A DNA stretch of 21,798 nt from JAVVEW01 sp032251045. Lineage in GTDB: Bacteria; Pseudomonadota; Gammaproteobacteria; Methylococcales; Methylomonadaceae. Location of the stretch: positions 1 through 21,798 of the forward strand of contig JAVVEW010000038.1 in the NCBI GenBank assembly GCA_032251045.1. Direction: 5' to 3'. The notes below the pieces were generated by a model. It was given only the letters and a program-made list of their open reading frames with translations, had not been told where the DNA came from and did not search any database. Each line of letters starts with the position of its first letter. Position 1 is the stretch's first letter. A program made the translations under genes and the position numbers. This document shows positions 1-7,196 of this stretch, in pieces.

Positions 1-724
1 ATAATCGCCAGCAAATTTTTCGCTGCTGAAATCGGATGGATCCCATTTCAGCTTTCGCGAAAAATGCTGGCGCCCTTTCAGTTTTGGTGATGCCCAAGTG
101 GTTGCCTTGCCCATCCGCAGCGTTAAAGGTGGCTATGTTTACGCTACCTGCCCACAGGCACTGGCCAGGGCGCAGCGCTTGCTGGCGCTGACCGGCAGCC
201 AAACGTCATGGCCAAGTCTGGAAGTTAAGCAAGGTGACAGCCTTATCACCAACCCGGCCTTGTTGTCGAATGACAAGCTGCATCTGGAGGCTTTTGAATA
301 CAACGCCAAAATATCCGAGCCACTGGCGGCCATCGCTGCTGATTTGGCCGACAAGGCCTTGCCGGAAGCAGAGGCCTATGCCTTTTTCCGTGACAAATTG
401 AAAAACGATCTGGTGGTGCTGGATGATACCAACTTCGCCTATTTCGCCAAAAACGCCATGCTGGTGGAAGCGCATGTGCGCATTGACCCTGAAACCGGCA
501 CCGCCAAAGAAGGTGGGCTGTTTTACACTGAAAACCTGCCACCGGAATCGATTATGATCGCACCGCTGATGGCGAGTCAGACCCGTGGTGGCAAACAGGA
601 AACCTTGGATGCAGAAGCGGTGATGACGCAAATCAAAACATTGCTTCATACCCGTCTGTTGCAAATTGGTGGCGATGCCACCACCGGCCGCGGTCTGGTT
701 GTGGCACATCTGGTGGAGGGCTGA
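1..724 (+). CDS. cmr4: Cmr4, type III-B CRISPR RAMP backbone protein (5' end missing, apparently frameshifted)
   Basis: Cmr4 forms the repeated backbone of the Cmr effector complex and in this family carries the crRNA-guided target RNA cleavage activity. The frame that is clean from position 5 onward (preceded by a TAA at 2-4) gives SFGDAQVVALPIRSVKGGY followed by YATCP, the middle of Cmr4, and ends with a Gly-rich RAMP motif (GGDATTGRG) near the C-terminus. The family normally reads AGALSFGDA at this point. Here AGALS is encoded in frame 3 (about 66-80) and FGDA in frame 2 (from 83), so one base looks extra near 81. Frame 3 is itself closed by a TGA at 27-29, so a second shift is needed further upstream. 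A GTG at 98 opens the longest start-to-stop frame but is mid-domain and unlikely to be the true start. The N-terminal third lies outside the window. The stop is 2 bases from cmr5. The identity is sure; the integrity is not. Confidence 0.85.
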
Positions 725-726
725 AC

Positions 727-1095
727 ATGACACAAACACTGGAACAAAAACGCGCTGAAAATGCCTGGGAAAAAGCAGGACAAGGGATTGAAAAGCACGG
801 CAAGGATTATGTCAACGATGCCAAGGGCTTGCCGGCGTTGATTATGAATAGTGGGCTGATGCAAGTAATGGCCTATATGCACGATAAAAAGGGGCGCCAC
901 GAAACATTAGCCCAGCATTTGCGCGACTGGTTGGCCATACAATGCAATACGCCAAAAGAATTTGAACACTTCATGCAAGCACTGATCGAGGCCAGTCCGC
1001 AGGATTATCAAACCATCAACAGCGAGGCCTTCGCCTGGCTCAAATGGCTTAGGCAGCTGGCTGCCGCGCGCAATCCAGCCAAGGGAGAAGAATAA
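727..1095 (+). CDS. cmr5: Cmr5, small alpha-helical subunit of the type III-B complex
   Basis: This 122-residue protein fits the size and all-helical character of Cmr5, the small subunit that lines the target-RNA channel of the Cmr complex alongside the Cmr4 backbone. Family-like features are the N-terminal helix EQKRAENAWEKA, the segment KDYVNDAKGLPALIMNSGLMQVMAYM (Cmr5 proteins have a conserved Y-x-n-LP-x-I-x-x-xGL pattern here), and a C-terminal ...FAWLKWLRQLAAA helix. It begins 2 bases after the cmr4 stop and its stop shares one base with the cmr6 start (TAATG), as expected for a translationally coupled operon. It is a fast-diverging family, so the call rests partly on the position between cmr4 and cmr6. 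Confidence 0.88.
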   Translation: MTQTLEQKRAENAWEKAGQGIEKHGKDYVNDAKGLPALIMNSGLMQVMAYMHDKKGRHETLAQHLRDWLAIQCNTPKEFEHFMQALIEASPQDYQTINSEAFAWLKWLRQLAAARNPAKGEE

Positions 1096-2258
1096 TGACC
1101 AACGCCGCCGTACCCGACTATCTGGGCACTGATTTCAGGGAGGCCTCACCGGGCCTTCGCTTTGGCATGTATCTTAAAGTCTGGGCGAATGACTTTTCCG
1201 TGGTGAAAGAAAAAGTCGAACCACTAAAAAAGGCAGGTAAGCTGAATCAAAATGATCTGAACACCATGCAAAACCTGCTTTTGCGGCAACAAGCCGCATT
1301 CAGTGCACGGCCCGCTCAGGCAGACAGCTTGCAACTGGACGCCATTGCCAGCGCACCGTTCACCACCGGCCTTGGCAACGCACACCCGCTGGAAAATGGC
1401 TTTGCCTTTCTCAATTCCTACGGCTTGCCTTATCTGCCCGGCAGTGGCGTCAAAGGCGTGTTGCGCCAAGCGGCGCGGGAACTGGCCTCCGGCGACTGGG
1501 GCGACAGCCACGGCTGGAACGAAGCTGCCATCACCGCCTTGTTTGGTCTGGAAAGTCAGGATGGAGAAACGGAACTGCAACGCGGCGCGCTGACCTTTTG
1601 GGATGTCATTCCGCAGATCAAGGGCGACAGTCTCAAGGTTGAAATCATGACCCCGCACCAGAAACATTACTATCAGGACGGCAAAACGCCGCATGATTCC
1701 GGTATGCCGGTGCCGCTGGGTTTTCTCACCGTCCCACCCGGTTCCGGCTTCACCTTTCATGTGGCCTGCGACAGCGCGTTTTTGCGCCGGTTAGCAGGAA
1801 ATCTAGCGGAACAGGACAACTGGAAAACACTGCTGCAAGCAGCGTTTGATCATGCCTTCAGTTGGCTGGGCTTTGGCGCTAAAACCGCGGTCGGTTATGG
1901 CGCGATGGCCGAAGATGCGGCGAAAAAAGCCGAACGGGCTGAGCAGTTAAAACAGCAACAGGCAGCGGCGCGGCGCAGTCAGATGACCCCGGAAGATGCC
2001 GCCTATGAAGACCATCGAGCTGTTATCGAACCCTTCCGGGCCGCGTTTGAACAGGCGCGTAAAACCAAGTATCAACCGGGTCAGGAATTCGATGCCAAAC
2101 GCAACGATTTTATCAAAAACGCCCTGTCCTGGGATGAGCCGCGTTCCCGCCATGAAGCGGCTGAGCTTTTGGCTGAAACCATCCAATGGGGGGTGTCTAA
2201 AAAAGGCAAGGATCGTTTGAAATCAGTCGTTGAACAACTTAAAGCCAACCCGGAGTAA
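1095..2258 (+). CDS. cmr6: Cmr6, type III-B CRISPR RAMP protein with a C-terminal extension
   Basis: Cmr6 is a RAMP subunit at the top of the Cmr complex near the crRNA 3' end. The protein is 387 residues. It shows the RAMP glycine motif PGSGVKGVLR at about 115-124, the FGL segment near 150, a FWDVIP strand near 168, and the C-terminal Gly-rich loop GFGAKTAVGYG at 259-269, all typical of Cmr6. Many Cmr6 proteins stop soon after this loop; here about 115 more residues follow. They are rich in Lys, Glu, Ala and Gln (AEDAAKKAERAEQLKQQQ, then a helical segment), so a coiled-coil or helical tail is likely. The start overlaps the cmr5 stop by one base. Four bases separate its stop from the next ATG. 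Confidence 0.92.
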   Translation: MTNAAVPDYLGTDFREASPGLRFGMYLKVWANDFSVVKEKVEPLKKAGKLNQNDLNTMQNLLLRQQAAFSARPAQADSLQLDAIASAPFTTGLGNAHPLENGFAFLNSYGLPYLPGSGVKGVLRQAARELASGDWGDSHGWNEAAITALFGLESQDGETELQRGALTFWDVIPQIKGDSLKVEIMTPHQKHYYQDGKTPHDSGMPVPLGFLTVPPGSGFTFHVACDSAFLRRLAGNLAEQDNWKTLLQAAFDHAFSWLGFGAKTAVGYGAMAEDAAKKAERAEQLKQQQAAARRSQMTPEDAAYEDHRAVIEPFRAAFEQARKTKYQPGQEFDAKRNDFIKNALSWDEPRSRHEAAELLAETIQWGVSKKGKDRLKSVVEQLKANPE

Positions 2259-2262
2259 AACC

Positions 2263-3408
2263 ATGAACAAATTCAAAACTCACTTCTGCATGGTCTCGCA
2301 ACAGGCCGCGCCCAACCTGCTGCCGTTGCTGGACAACGACATGAAGCCGGAAAAAGTGGTGCTGCTGGTCACGCCACAGATGCAAAAGCAGGCCGACTAT
2401 CTGCAACAGGTGATCAAGCCGCGCGGTATCGAAGTGGTGCAACAGCCGCTGGAACTGATCGATGATTTCAAGGCCATGGAAGACCAGTTGATTGGCCTTA
2501 TCGACCATGAGCCGGATGGCGAAATCGCGCTCAATGTCACCGGCGGCACCAAGTGGATGGCGATTGCCGCCCAGGAAGTATTCCGTATGAAAGGGGCAGG
2601 GATATTCTATGTGAAAGTCGAAGATGACAAAGTGCTGTTTCTCGATGGCGACCCGGCCAGTCATACGCTATCCCAGCGCATCGATCTGAAAAGCTACATT
2701 CAGGCGTATGGCTACCAGTTTCGTGAACAAAGTCAGCCAACGGGCTTGCCACCAAAATTGCGCGAATTTTGTGAGCAATTAGTTGCGAAAGTTGACATCT
2801 GGCAAGGGGCAATAGGTCAACTGAACTGGCTGGCCAGCGTGGCCGAAAGCCAAAACAGCCTGTCTGTGCCCATAGCGCGGCATTTACAGGCGCAAGACCC
2901 GCAGTTCAACGTGCTGCTGACCGAGTGTTACCAGGCCGACTTGTTGGCCAAAAAAGCCGATGATCAGGTGCATTTTAGCGATGAAAATGCGCGTACTCTC
3001 GCTAACGGCGGCTGGCTGGAAGCTTACGTTAGCAGCACGCTTAACGAACTCAAAGGCGAGGGTGTTATCCAAGACAGCCCGCGATTGAACCAGCATATTC
3101 AACGCATCGGTGCTACCTCGCATAACGAAATCGATGTCTGCTTCATGGCCAGAAACCGCCTGCATCTGATTGAATGCAAGACCAAACGCCTGGCCGGCAA
3201 AGGCACGGCTGATGCCGCCACCGACACCGTGTACAAGCTGGACTCGATCAGCGACCTGGGCGGGCTGGGCACCAAATCCATGTTGGTCAGCTATCGCAAG
3301 CTGAACAAAGCCGATCAAAAACGCGCCAAGGATTTGCGTATCAAAGTGATCCAAGGCACAGACATCCGCAATCTTAAGTCCGGACTGCGAGACTGGATAA
3401 AACAATGA
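2263..3408 (+). CDS. can2: CARF-PD-(D/E)XK effector nuclease of the Card1/Can2 (DUF1887) family
   Basis: This is the ancillary effector of the type III system. Family knowledge: Card1/Can2 proteins bind cyclic tetra-adenylate made by activated Cas10 through an N-terminal CARF domain and then nick or degrade single-stranded nucleic acid with a C-terminal PD-(D/E)XK nuclease. From the ATG at 2263 the protein has 381 residues, close to known members. NVTGGTK at 91-97 is the CARF nucleotide-binding loop. The nuclease motifs are WLE (E253), NEID (D291) and ECK (E304, K306), with the spacing expected of an active site. The start at 2263 is chosen because GGAG sits at 2252-2255; the TTG at 2230 would add 11 residues inside cmr6. 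The stop overlaps cas6 by ATGA. Confidence 0.9.
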   Translation: MNKFKTHFCMVSQQAAPNLLPLLDNDMKPEKVVLLVTPQMQKQADYLQQVIKPRGIEVVQQPLELIDDFKAMEDQLIGLIDHEPDGEIALNVTGGTKWMAIAAQEVFRMKGAGIFYVKVEDDKVLFLDGDPASHTLSQRIDLKSYIQAYGYQFREQSQPTGLPPKLREFCEQLVAKVDIWQGAIGQLNWLASVAESQNSLSVPIARHLQAQDPQFNVLLTECYQADLLAKKADDQVHFSDENARTLANGGWLEAYVSSTLNELKGEGVIQDSPRLNQHIQRIGATSHNEIDVCFMARNRLHLIECKTKRLAGKGTADAATDTVYKLDSISDLGGLGTKSMLVSYRKLNKADQKRAKDLRIKVIQGTDIRNLKSGLRDWIKQ

Positions 3409-4375
3409 AGCTCCAAATCGCTCGATACCGATTTCATTGGCGAGTGAACAGACCCATGCAGCTACCGCCGTATGCCAGCTCGACCTTGCGTGGTGTTTTT
3501 GGCCGCGCCTTGCGGCATCGGGCGTGTGTGACCCGCGCCGCCGATTGTCAGGGCTGCGCCCTGTTAGCTCACTGCGCTTATCCGCCCTTGTTTGAACCAC
3601 AACGGGCGCGGCAAAATCAGCCAACGGCTCGGCCGCGCTGGCGCCTTACGCCATCGAGACGGCTTTCAGCGAGGCCACCACCTATCAACCCGGCCAGGTT
3701 TTCATCTTTGACATGGTGTTAATGACGCCTAAAGCCATCGCCGAACTGCCGCTGATTATCGCCGCCTGGAAAAGCGCGTTTGCACAAGGAGTCGGGTCAA
3801 AAGACGGCAAGGCTGAATTGATCAGGCTGGAACACCTGGCCCCCGATGGCATCAACCACAGCATGGATCACACGGCTCCAGCACGCTTAGGATCTAAAGC
3901 CCATCCTGCACTCCTCGTCCCATCATTTACCCAGTCTGCCGATGTGCATCTGCACCTGAAAACCCCGTTGCGCATCCTGCAGCGGGGAACACTGATGGGC
4001 GCCTGTGAACTGACGCCCGGCATTTTTCTGCGCCATCTGATTCGCCGGGTGACGATGCAGGTTAATGCCCAGCAAGCCGATGCTTATTCACTGGACACCA
4101 TTCGGCAGTTGCATCAGCTGGCAGACCAGGTCAACAGTGGTCAACAGCAACTGACCTGGCAAGACTGGTCGCGCCGCTCCGCCCGTCAGCAACAGAAAAT
4201 GACCCTGGGCGGGCTGATGGGGCATTGGACCCTGCCCCAAGTGCCCGCACCACTGCTGACCTTTATCTACCTCGGTCAATGGCTGCATGTCGGCAAAGAA
4301 ACCGCGTTTGGCCTGGGCCACTATCAATGGTTGAATCAGCCAGAGGGTATGGCCGCTTTGCCCAGCAAGCCGTAG
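3405..4375 (+). pseudogene. cas6: Cas6 pre-crRNA endoribonuclease, frameshifted in this sequence
   Basis: Cas6 cuts the CRISPR transcript into unit crRNAs. Two overlapping frames together make one protein. The first (3405-3623) encodes PPYASSTLRGVFGRALR and a C41-x6-C48-x2-C51-x5-C57 set followed by AYPPLFEP, the N-terminal signature of this Cas6 family (PF10040 type). The second, readable from about 3623 with no loss of family-like sequence (NGSAALAPYAIETAF, then TTYQPGQVFIFDMVLM), ends with the RAMP loop GKETAFGLGHYQ. One missing A in the AA at 3623-3624 would join them without a gap. The gene is therefore disrupted by a -1 indel, or the base is a sequencing error. It overlaps the effector gene by ATGA. 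Its TAG stop lies inside the first bases of a palindromic repeat. Confidence 0.85.
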
Positions 4376-4454
4376 GTTGGGCAAAGGAACGGGAGTGACG
4401 TGCCCAACATAGCGCCGGCAATTGTTGGGCACGCTGCCGCTTTGCCCAACCTAC
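4372..4454 (+). repeat. Palindromic repeat, family 1 (GTAGGTTGGGC), copy 1
   Basis: The element is 83 bp. It begins GTAGGTTGGGCAAAGG and ends with the inverse CTTTGCCCAACCTAC. Inside are two further copies of the core, GTGCCCAAC and GTTGGGCACGC, so the GTTGGGCA core occurs four times and the element can fold as two hairpins or as one long hairpin. Two more copies are at 5634-5760 and, reversed, at 13928-14012. The first bases supply the TAG stop codon of cas6. Confidence 0.9.
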
Positions 4455-4470
4455 AAAAAAGGCGCACCTC

Positions 4471-4501
4471 TGCATTCCCGGCGCGGGAGGGTGGGAACGA
4501 G
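4471..4501 (+). repeat. Palindromic repeat, family 2 (CATTCCC..GGGAACGAG), copy 1
   Basis: The sequence TGCATTCCC, a GC-rich centre and GTGGGAACGAG forms a short hairpin. A second copy at 5777-5806 has the more regular form with CCCACGC pairing to GCGTGGG. In both places the repeat follows the end of a family 1 element at a similar distance (16 bases), so the two travel together as a composite block. Confidence 0.75.
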
Positions 4502-4612
4502 ACAATTGGCAGGTGGCCCCAGCCTCTTTTGTTAAGGGCTTTGCCGAGTGCCTTGTTTGCCTGTCTGCATTCGTTTACCATCTGGTTTTTTCCTGTAGAG
4601 CTTAAGTGTCTT

Positions 4613-5494
4613 ATGAAACAACACATCACCAAAGCCGTTTTTCCTGTTGCCGGTTTAGGCACTCGCTTTTTGCCGGCCACCAAGGCCAGCCCCAAAGAAA
4701 TGTTGCCGATTGTTGATAAGCCGTTAATTCAATATGCGGTGGAGGAGGCGGTGTTCGCAGGGATTGACACCATGATTTTCATCACCGGGCGCAACAAAAC
4801 TGCGATTGTCGATCATTTTGATAAGGCTTATGAGCTGGAAACCGAGCTGGAGTCGAAAGGCAAGAGCGCGGTTTTGAAAATGGTGCAGAATATTGTGCCG
4901 CCGCATGTGTCCTGCGTGTATATCCGGCAATCGGAGGCGTTAGGCTTGGGACATGCGGTCTATTGTGCGCGGCCTGTAGTGGGCGATGAGCCGTTCGCGG
5001 TAATTTTGGCTGACGATATGATTGAAGATCGTGATCGCGGTTGTATGCGCCAGATGATCAGTCAGTTCAACAAGGAGCATAGCTCGATTCTGGGTGTGCA
5101 GCAGGTTAATCCTGCCGATACCGGTAGTTATGGCATTGTTAAAACTGAAAAATACAAGCCTAGTTTGAGTCTGGTTGATTCGATTGTCGAAAAACCCAAG
5201 CCTAGCGAAGCACCGTCCAATCTGGGTGTGGTGGGGCGTTATATTCTGACACCGGGTATTTTCGACAAAATTAAAAATACTCAAAAAGGCGCGGGCGGCG
5301 AATTTCAATTGACCGATGCTATTGCCGCGTTATTGAAGGAAGAGCGGGTGCTGGCCTATGAATTTGAAGGCATTCGTTATGATTGTGGTAACAAGCTGGG
5401 TTTTTTGCAGGCTACGGTGGAGCAGGCGTTATTGCATGATGAGTTAAAACAGGAGTTCAGTGATTATCTGAAAGCCATTGCCAAGCGATTGTGA
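4613..5494 (+). CDS. galU: UTP--glucose-1-phosphate uridylyltransferase
   Basis: GalU joins UTP and glucose-1-phosphate to give UDP-glucose for lipopolysaccharide, exopolysaccharide and storage or osmolyte sugars; it is a cytoplasmic tetramer in relatives. The protein is 293 residues, the usual size. The N-terminal nucleotide-binding signature GLGTRFLPATKASPKEMLP is complete and the segments PLIQYAVEEAV, LGLGHAVYCA, FAVILADDMI, GSYGIV, VGRYIL and YDCGNKLGF follow in the canonical order. The ATG at 4613 is chosen because MKQHITKAVFPVAG is the standard GalU N-terminus; the frame is open further upstream, but only through repeat sequence. No strong ribosome-binding site is visible. It is probably its own transcription unit, since repeats flank it on both sides. 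Confidence 0.97.
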   Translation: MKQHITKAVFPVAGLGTRFLPATKASPKEMLPIVDKPLIQYAVEEAVFAGIDTMIFITGRNKTAIVDHFDKAYELETELESKGKSAVLKMVQNIVPPHVSCVYIRQSEALGLGHAVYCARPVVGDEPFAVILADDMIEDRDRGCMRQMISQFNKEHSSILGVQQVNPADTGSYGIVKTEKYKPSLSLVDSIVEKPKPSEAPSNLGVVGRYILTPGIFDKIKNTQKGAGGEFQLTDAIAALLKEERVLAYEFEGIRYDCGNKLGFLQATVEQALLHDELKQEFSDYLKAIAKRL

Positions 5495-5503
5495 GGGTTT
5501 GTG

Positions 5504-5536
5504 AAATCCCCCGGCCTCCCTTTTGAAAAAGAGGGG
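5504..5536 (-). repeat. Palindromic repeat, family 3 (GGGGGATT), degenerate reverse copy
   Basis: AAATCCCCC, then CCTCCCTTTTG, then AAAAAGAGGGG resembles the reverse complement of the element at 5688-5726. The CCTCCCTTTT/AAAAGAGGGG arms can form an imperfect stem ten bases after galU. There is no T-run after it, so I do not call it an intrinsic terminator. Confidence 0.6.
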
Positions 5537-5595
5537 CTGTAGGCGCCCTTTTATCGGTCTCTCTTTTTGCAATCGGCGCAGGTCTGTAAGCAGCT

Positions 5596-5630
5596 GTAGG
5601 CCGGATAAGCGTTTAGCGCATCCGGCGTAA
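5596..5630 (+). repeat. Palindromic repeat, family 4 (REP-like), copy 1
   Basis: GTAGGCCGGATAAGCG followed by TTTAGCGCATCCGGCGTAA is a hairpin whose stem GCCGGAT/ATCCGGC is very close to the enterobacterial REP (BIME) consensus. A shorter relative is at 7987-8013 between pqqC and pqqB. Confidence 0.8.
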
Positions 5631-5633
5631 TCT

Positions 5634-5760
5634 GAGGTTGGGCAAAGGAGCAACAGGCGAGGTGCCCAACACCGGCGCCTTATCGGCTTCCCCCTTTTTG
5701 CAAAGGGGGATTGAGGGGGATTTTTTCAGTTGGGCACGCTGACCGCTGTGTCCAACCTGC
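5634..5760 (+). repeat. Palindromic repeat, family 1, copy 2 (interrupted)
   Basis: The left half (GGTTGGGCAAAGGAGC to GTGCCCAACACCGGCG, to about 5677) and the right half (GTTGGGCACGCTGACCGC to CCAACCTGC, from about 5729) match copy 1. About 50 bases between them are the family 3 element and its CCTTATCGGC flank, which copies 1 and 3 lack at this position. Confidence 0.8.
5688..5726 (+). repeat. Palindromic repeat, family 3 (TTCCCCC..GGGGGATTGAGGGGG), inserted copy
   Basis: TTCCCCCTTTTTGCAAAGGGGG is a hairpin-forming core followed by ATTGAGGGGGATTTTTT. The same sequence, split by a MITE, is at 13847-14098. It sits inside the family 1 copy at 5634-5760. Confidence 0.8.
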
Positions 5761-5776
5761 CAAAGATGTACACGTC

Positions 5777-5806
5777 TGCATTCCCACGCAGGCGCGTGGG
5801 AACGAG
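5777..5806 (+). repeat. Palindromic repeat, family 2, copy 2
   Basis: TGCATTCCCACGC, AGGC and GCGTGGGAACGAG form a near-perfect hairpin. It follows the family 1 copy at 5634-5760 by 16 bases, the same arrangement as upstream of galU. The pqqE stop is 17 bases further on, so it could also act at the 3' end of the convergent pqq transcript. Confidence 0.8.
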
Positions 5807-5823
5807 CAATGCGGCGTGTGCAT

Positions 5824-6945
5824 TTAGCTTAACAGTTTGGAATTTTTGCTGTTGCGGAACAATAATGGCTTTTCTTCAAGGCGTGGCTGATTGGCCTGTT
5901 GCAAAATGGCATCCACCAGGCCGCGATCATTGGATTTGCCGCATACCGGGTCGGTTTTATACATATCCTGAGTCAGCAGATAGGCCTGGCAGCGGCAGCC
6001 GCCAAAATCTTTTTGCTTTTCGTCGCAGCTACGGCAGGGTTCCGGCATCCAGTCAAAACCTCTGAAGAAATTGAAGGCTTTGGAGTCGCGCCAGATGGCT
6101 TCGATGCTGTGTTCCCTGACGTTAGGTAAGTCCAGCCCGGGCAGAATTCGCGCCGAATGACAGGGCAGGGCGACGCCGTCCGGGGCGATGGTCAGAAAGG
6201 TCGTGCCCCAGCCGTTCATGCAGGCTTTGGGCCGGTCTTCGTAATAATCCGGCACCACATAGTAAATTTTCATTTTGCCTTTGACTTTTTCCTTAAAGTC
6301 CTGGGCGATGCGTTCGGCGTGTTCGAATTGTTCGCGTGACGGCAACAGCTGTTCCATATTCTGGTGCGCCCAGCCGTAATACTGGGTGTTGGCCAGTTCC
6401 AGATAATCGGCGCCTAAATCTTCGGCCATTTCCAGAATGTCGCGCATCTGATGGATGTTTTCCCGGTGAATGACCACACATAACACCATGGGATAGCGGT
6501 GTTTTTTTACCAGCCGGGCCACTTCTTTTTTGGCTGTGAACGATTGGGTGCCGGCCAGATAGTCGTTCAGTTCCTGGCTGCTGGCCTGAATGCTGACCTG
6601 GATATGATCCAGCCCTGCCTGTTTCAGCGCCTCGATTTTAGTCTCGGTCAAACCGTAGCCAGAGGTAATCAGATTGCTGTAATAACCCAGCCCTCGGGCA
6701 TGGCCGACAATTTCAACCAAGTCCTGTCGCGCTAATGGCTCGCCGCCGGAAAGTCCCAGCTGCACCGCGCCCATGGCGCGGGCTTCGCTGAGCACCCGAA
6801 ACCAGTCTTCGGTGCCAAGTTCTGTGCCCAGCTTGGCGTAATCCACCGGGTTGGAGCAATATGGGCATTGCAACGGGCAGGCGTAGGTTAATTCTGCCAA
6901 CAGCCAGCGCGGTGGGGTGATCTCAGGGGTGTTTAATCCAACCAT
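5824..6945 (-). CDS. pqqE: PqqE, radical SAM enzyme that cross-links the PQQ precursor peptide
   Basis: PqqE makes the first step of PQQ synthesis, a C-C bond between the Glu and Tyr side chains of PqqA held by PqqD. The protein has 373 residues. The radical SAM CX3CX2C motif is CPLQCPYC at 23-30, followed by SNP as in PqqE. GLSGGEP follows near 70. The C-terminal half has the SPASM-type cysteines (PCHSARILPG, PCRSCDE, GGCRCQAY, DPVCGKS) for auxiliary Fe-S clusters. It starts 23 bases inside pqqD in another frame, which suggests translational coupling. It is the last gene of the pqqBCDE unit. Confidence 0.97.
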   Translation of the reverse strand: MVGLNTPEITPPRWLLAELTYACPLQCPYCSNPVDYAKLGTELGTEDWFRVLSEARAMGAVQLGLSGGEPLARQDLVEIVGHARGLGYYSNLITSGYGLTETKIEALKQAGLDHIQVSIQASSQELNDYLAGTQSFTAKKEVARLVKKHRYPMVLCVVIHRENIHQMRDILEMAEDLGADYLELANTQYYGWAHQNMEQLLPSREQFEHAERIAQDFKEKVKGKMKIYYVVPDYYEDRPKACMNGWGTTFLTIAPDGVALPCHSARILPGLDLPNVREHSIEAIWRDSKAFNFFRGFDWMPEPCRSCDEKQKDFGGCRCQAYLLTQDMYKTDPVCGKSNDRGLVDAILQQANQPRLEEKPLLFRNSKNSKLLS

Positions 6946-7195
6946 TATTCAAGGCCACGTTAAGAAAAGTTTCAATGTCAGGCGCCAGACCTTCGGCGTT
7001 AAATTTTTGTTCCAGCTCGGTAACAATGGCGGCAAAGTTTCGTAAGCCATCGCAGCATTGCAGGATTTCCGCAGAGCTGTGGTTCAATTCCACTAAGCCT
7101 TCCGGATATAACAACACATGGCGATTTTGCGCGGCTTCCCATTGCAGGCGGAAGCCGGGGGCGATTTGCAAGGGTTGATCGGGTAACAGTGCCAT
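6923..7195 (-). CDS. pqqD: PqqD, PQQ precursor peptide chaperone
   Basis: PqqD is a small winged-helix RiPP recognition element that binds PqqA and presents it to PqqE. From the ATG at 7195 the product is 90 residues, the normal PqqD length, and reads IAPGFRLQWEAAQNRHVLLYPEG with the LN-x-S-A-E-I-L-x-x-C-D-G segment typical of the family. The frame is open for 28 more codons upstream, but they lie in pqqC and have no family likeness. One base separates it from the pqqC stop, and its 3' end overlaps pqqE by 23 bases. Confidence 0.95.
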   Translation of the reverse strand: MALLPDQPLQIAPGFRLQWEAAQNRHVLLYPEGLVELNHSSAEILQCCDGLRNFAAIVTELEQKFNAEGLAPDIETFLNVALNNGWIKHP

Positions 7196-7196
7196 G

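Noticed and set aside
98..724. GTG at 98 as the true start of a short RAMP protein
   Set aside because: Family-like sequence goes on upstream of it and there is no ribosome-binding site, so it is internal to cmr4.
2884..3624. Long minus-strand open frame opposite the CARF effector and cas6
   Set aside because: It is antisense to genes with clear motifs and has no recognisable domain; it comes from codon bias of the sense strand.
4505..4612. Promoter of galU
   Set aside because: Several weak TTG-type hexamers are present, but none has a convincing -10 at the right distance.
5504..5536. Intrinsic terminator of galU
   Set aside because: The stem is imperfect and lacks a T-run; it matches a repeat family found elsewhere, so repeat is the better call.
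4372..5806. Palindromic repeats around galU as a CRISPR array
   Set aside because: Spacing and unit lengths are irregular, the units belong to several families, and no set of equal-length spacers is present.
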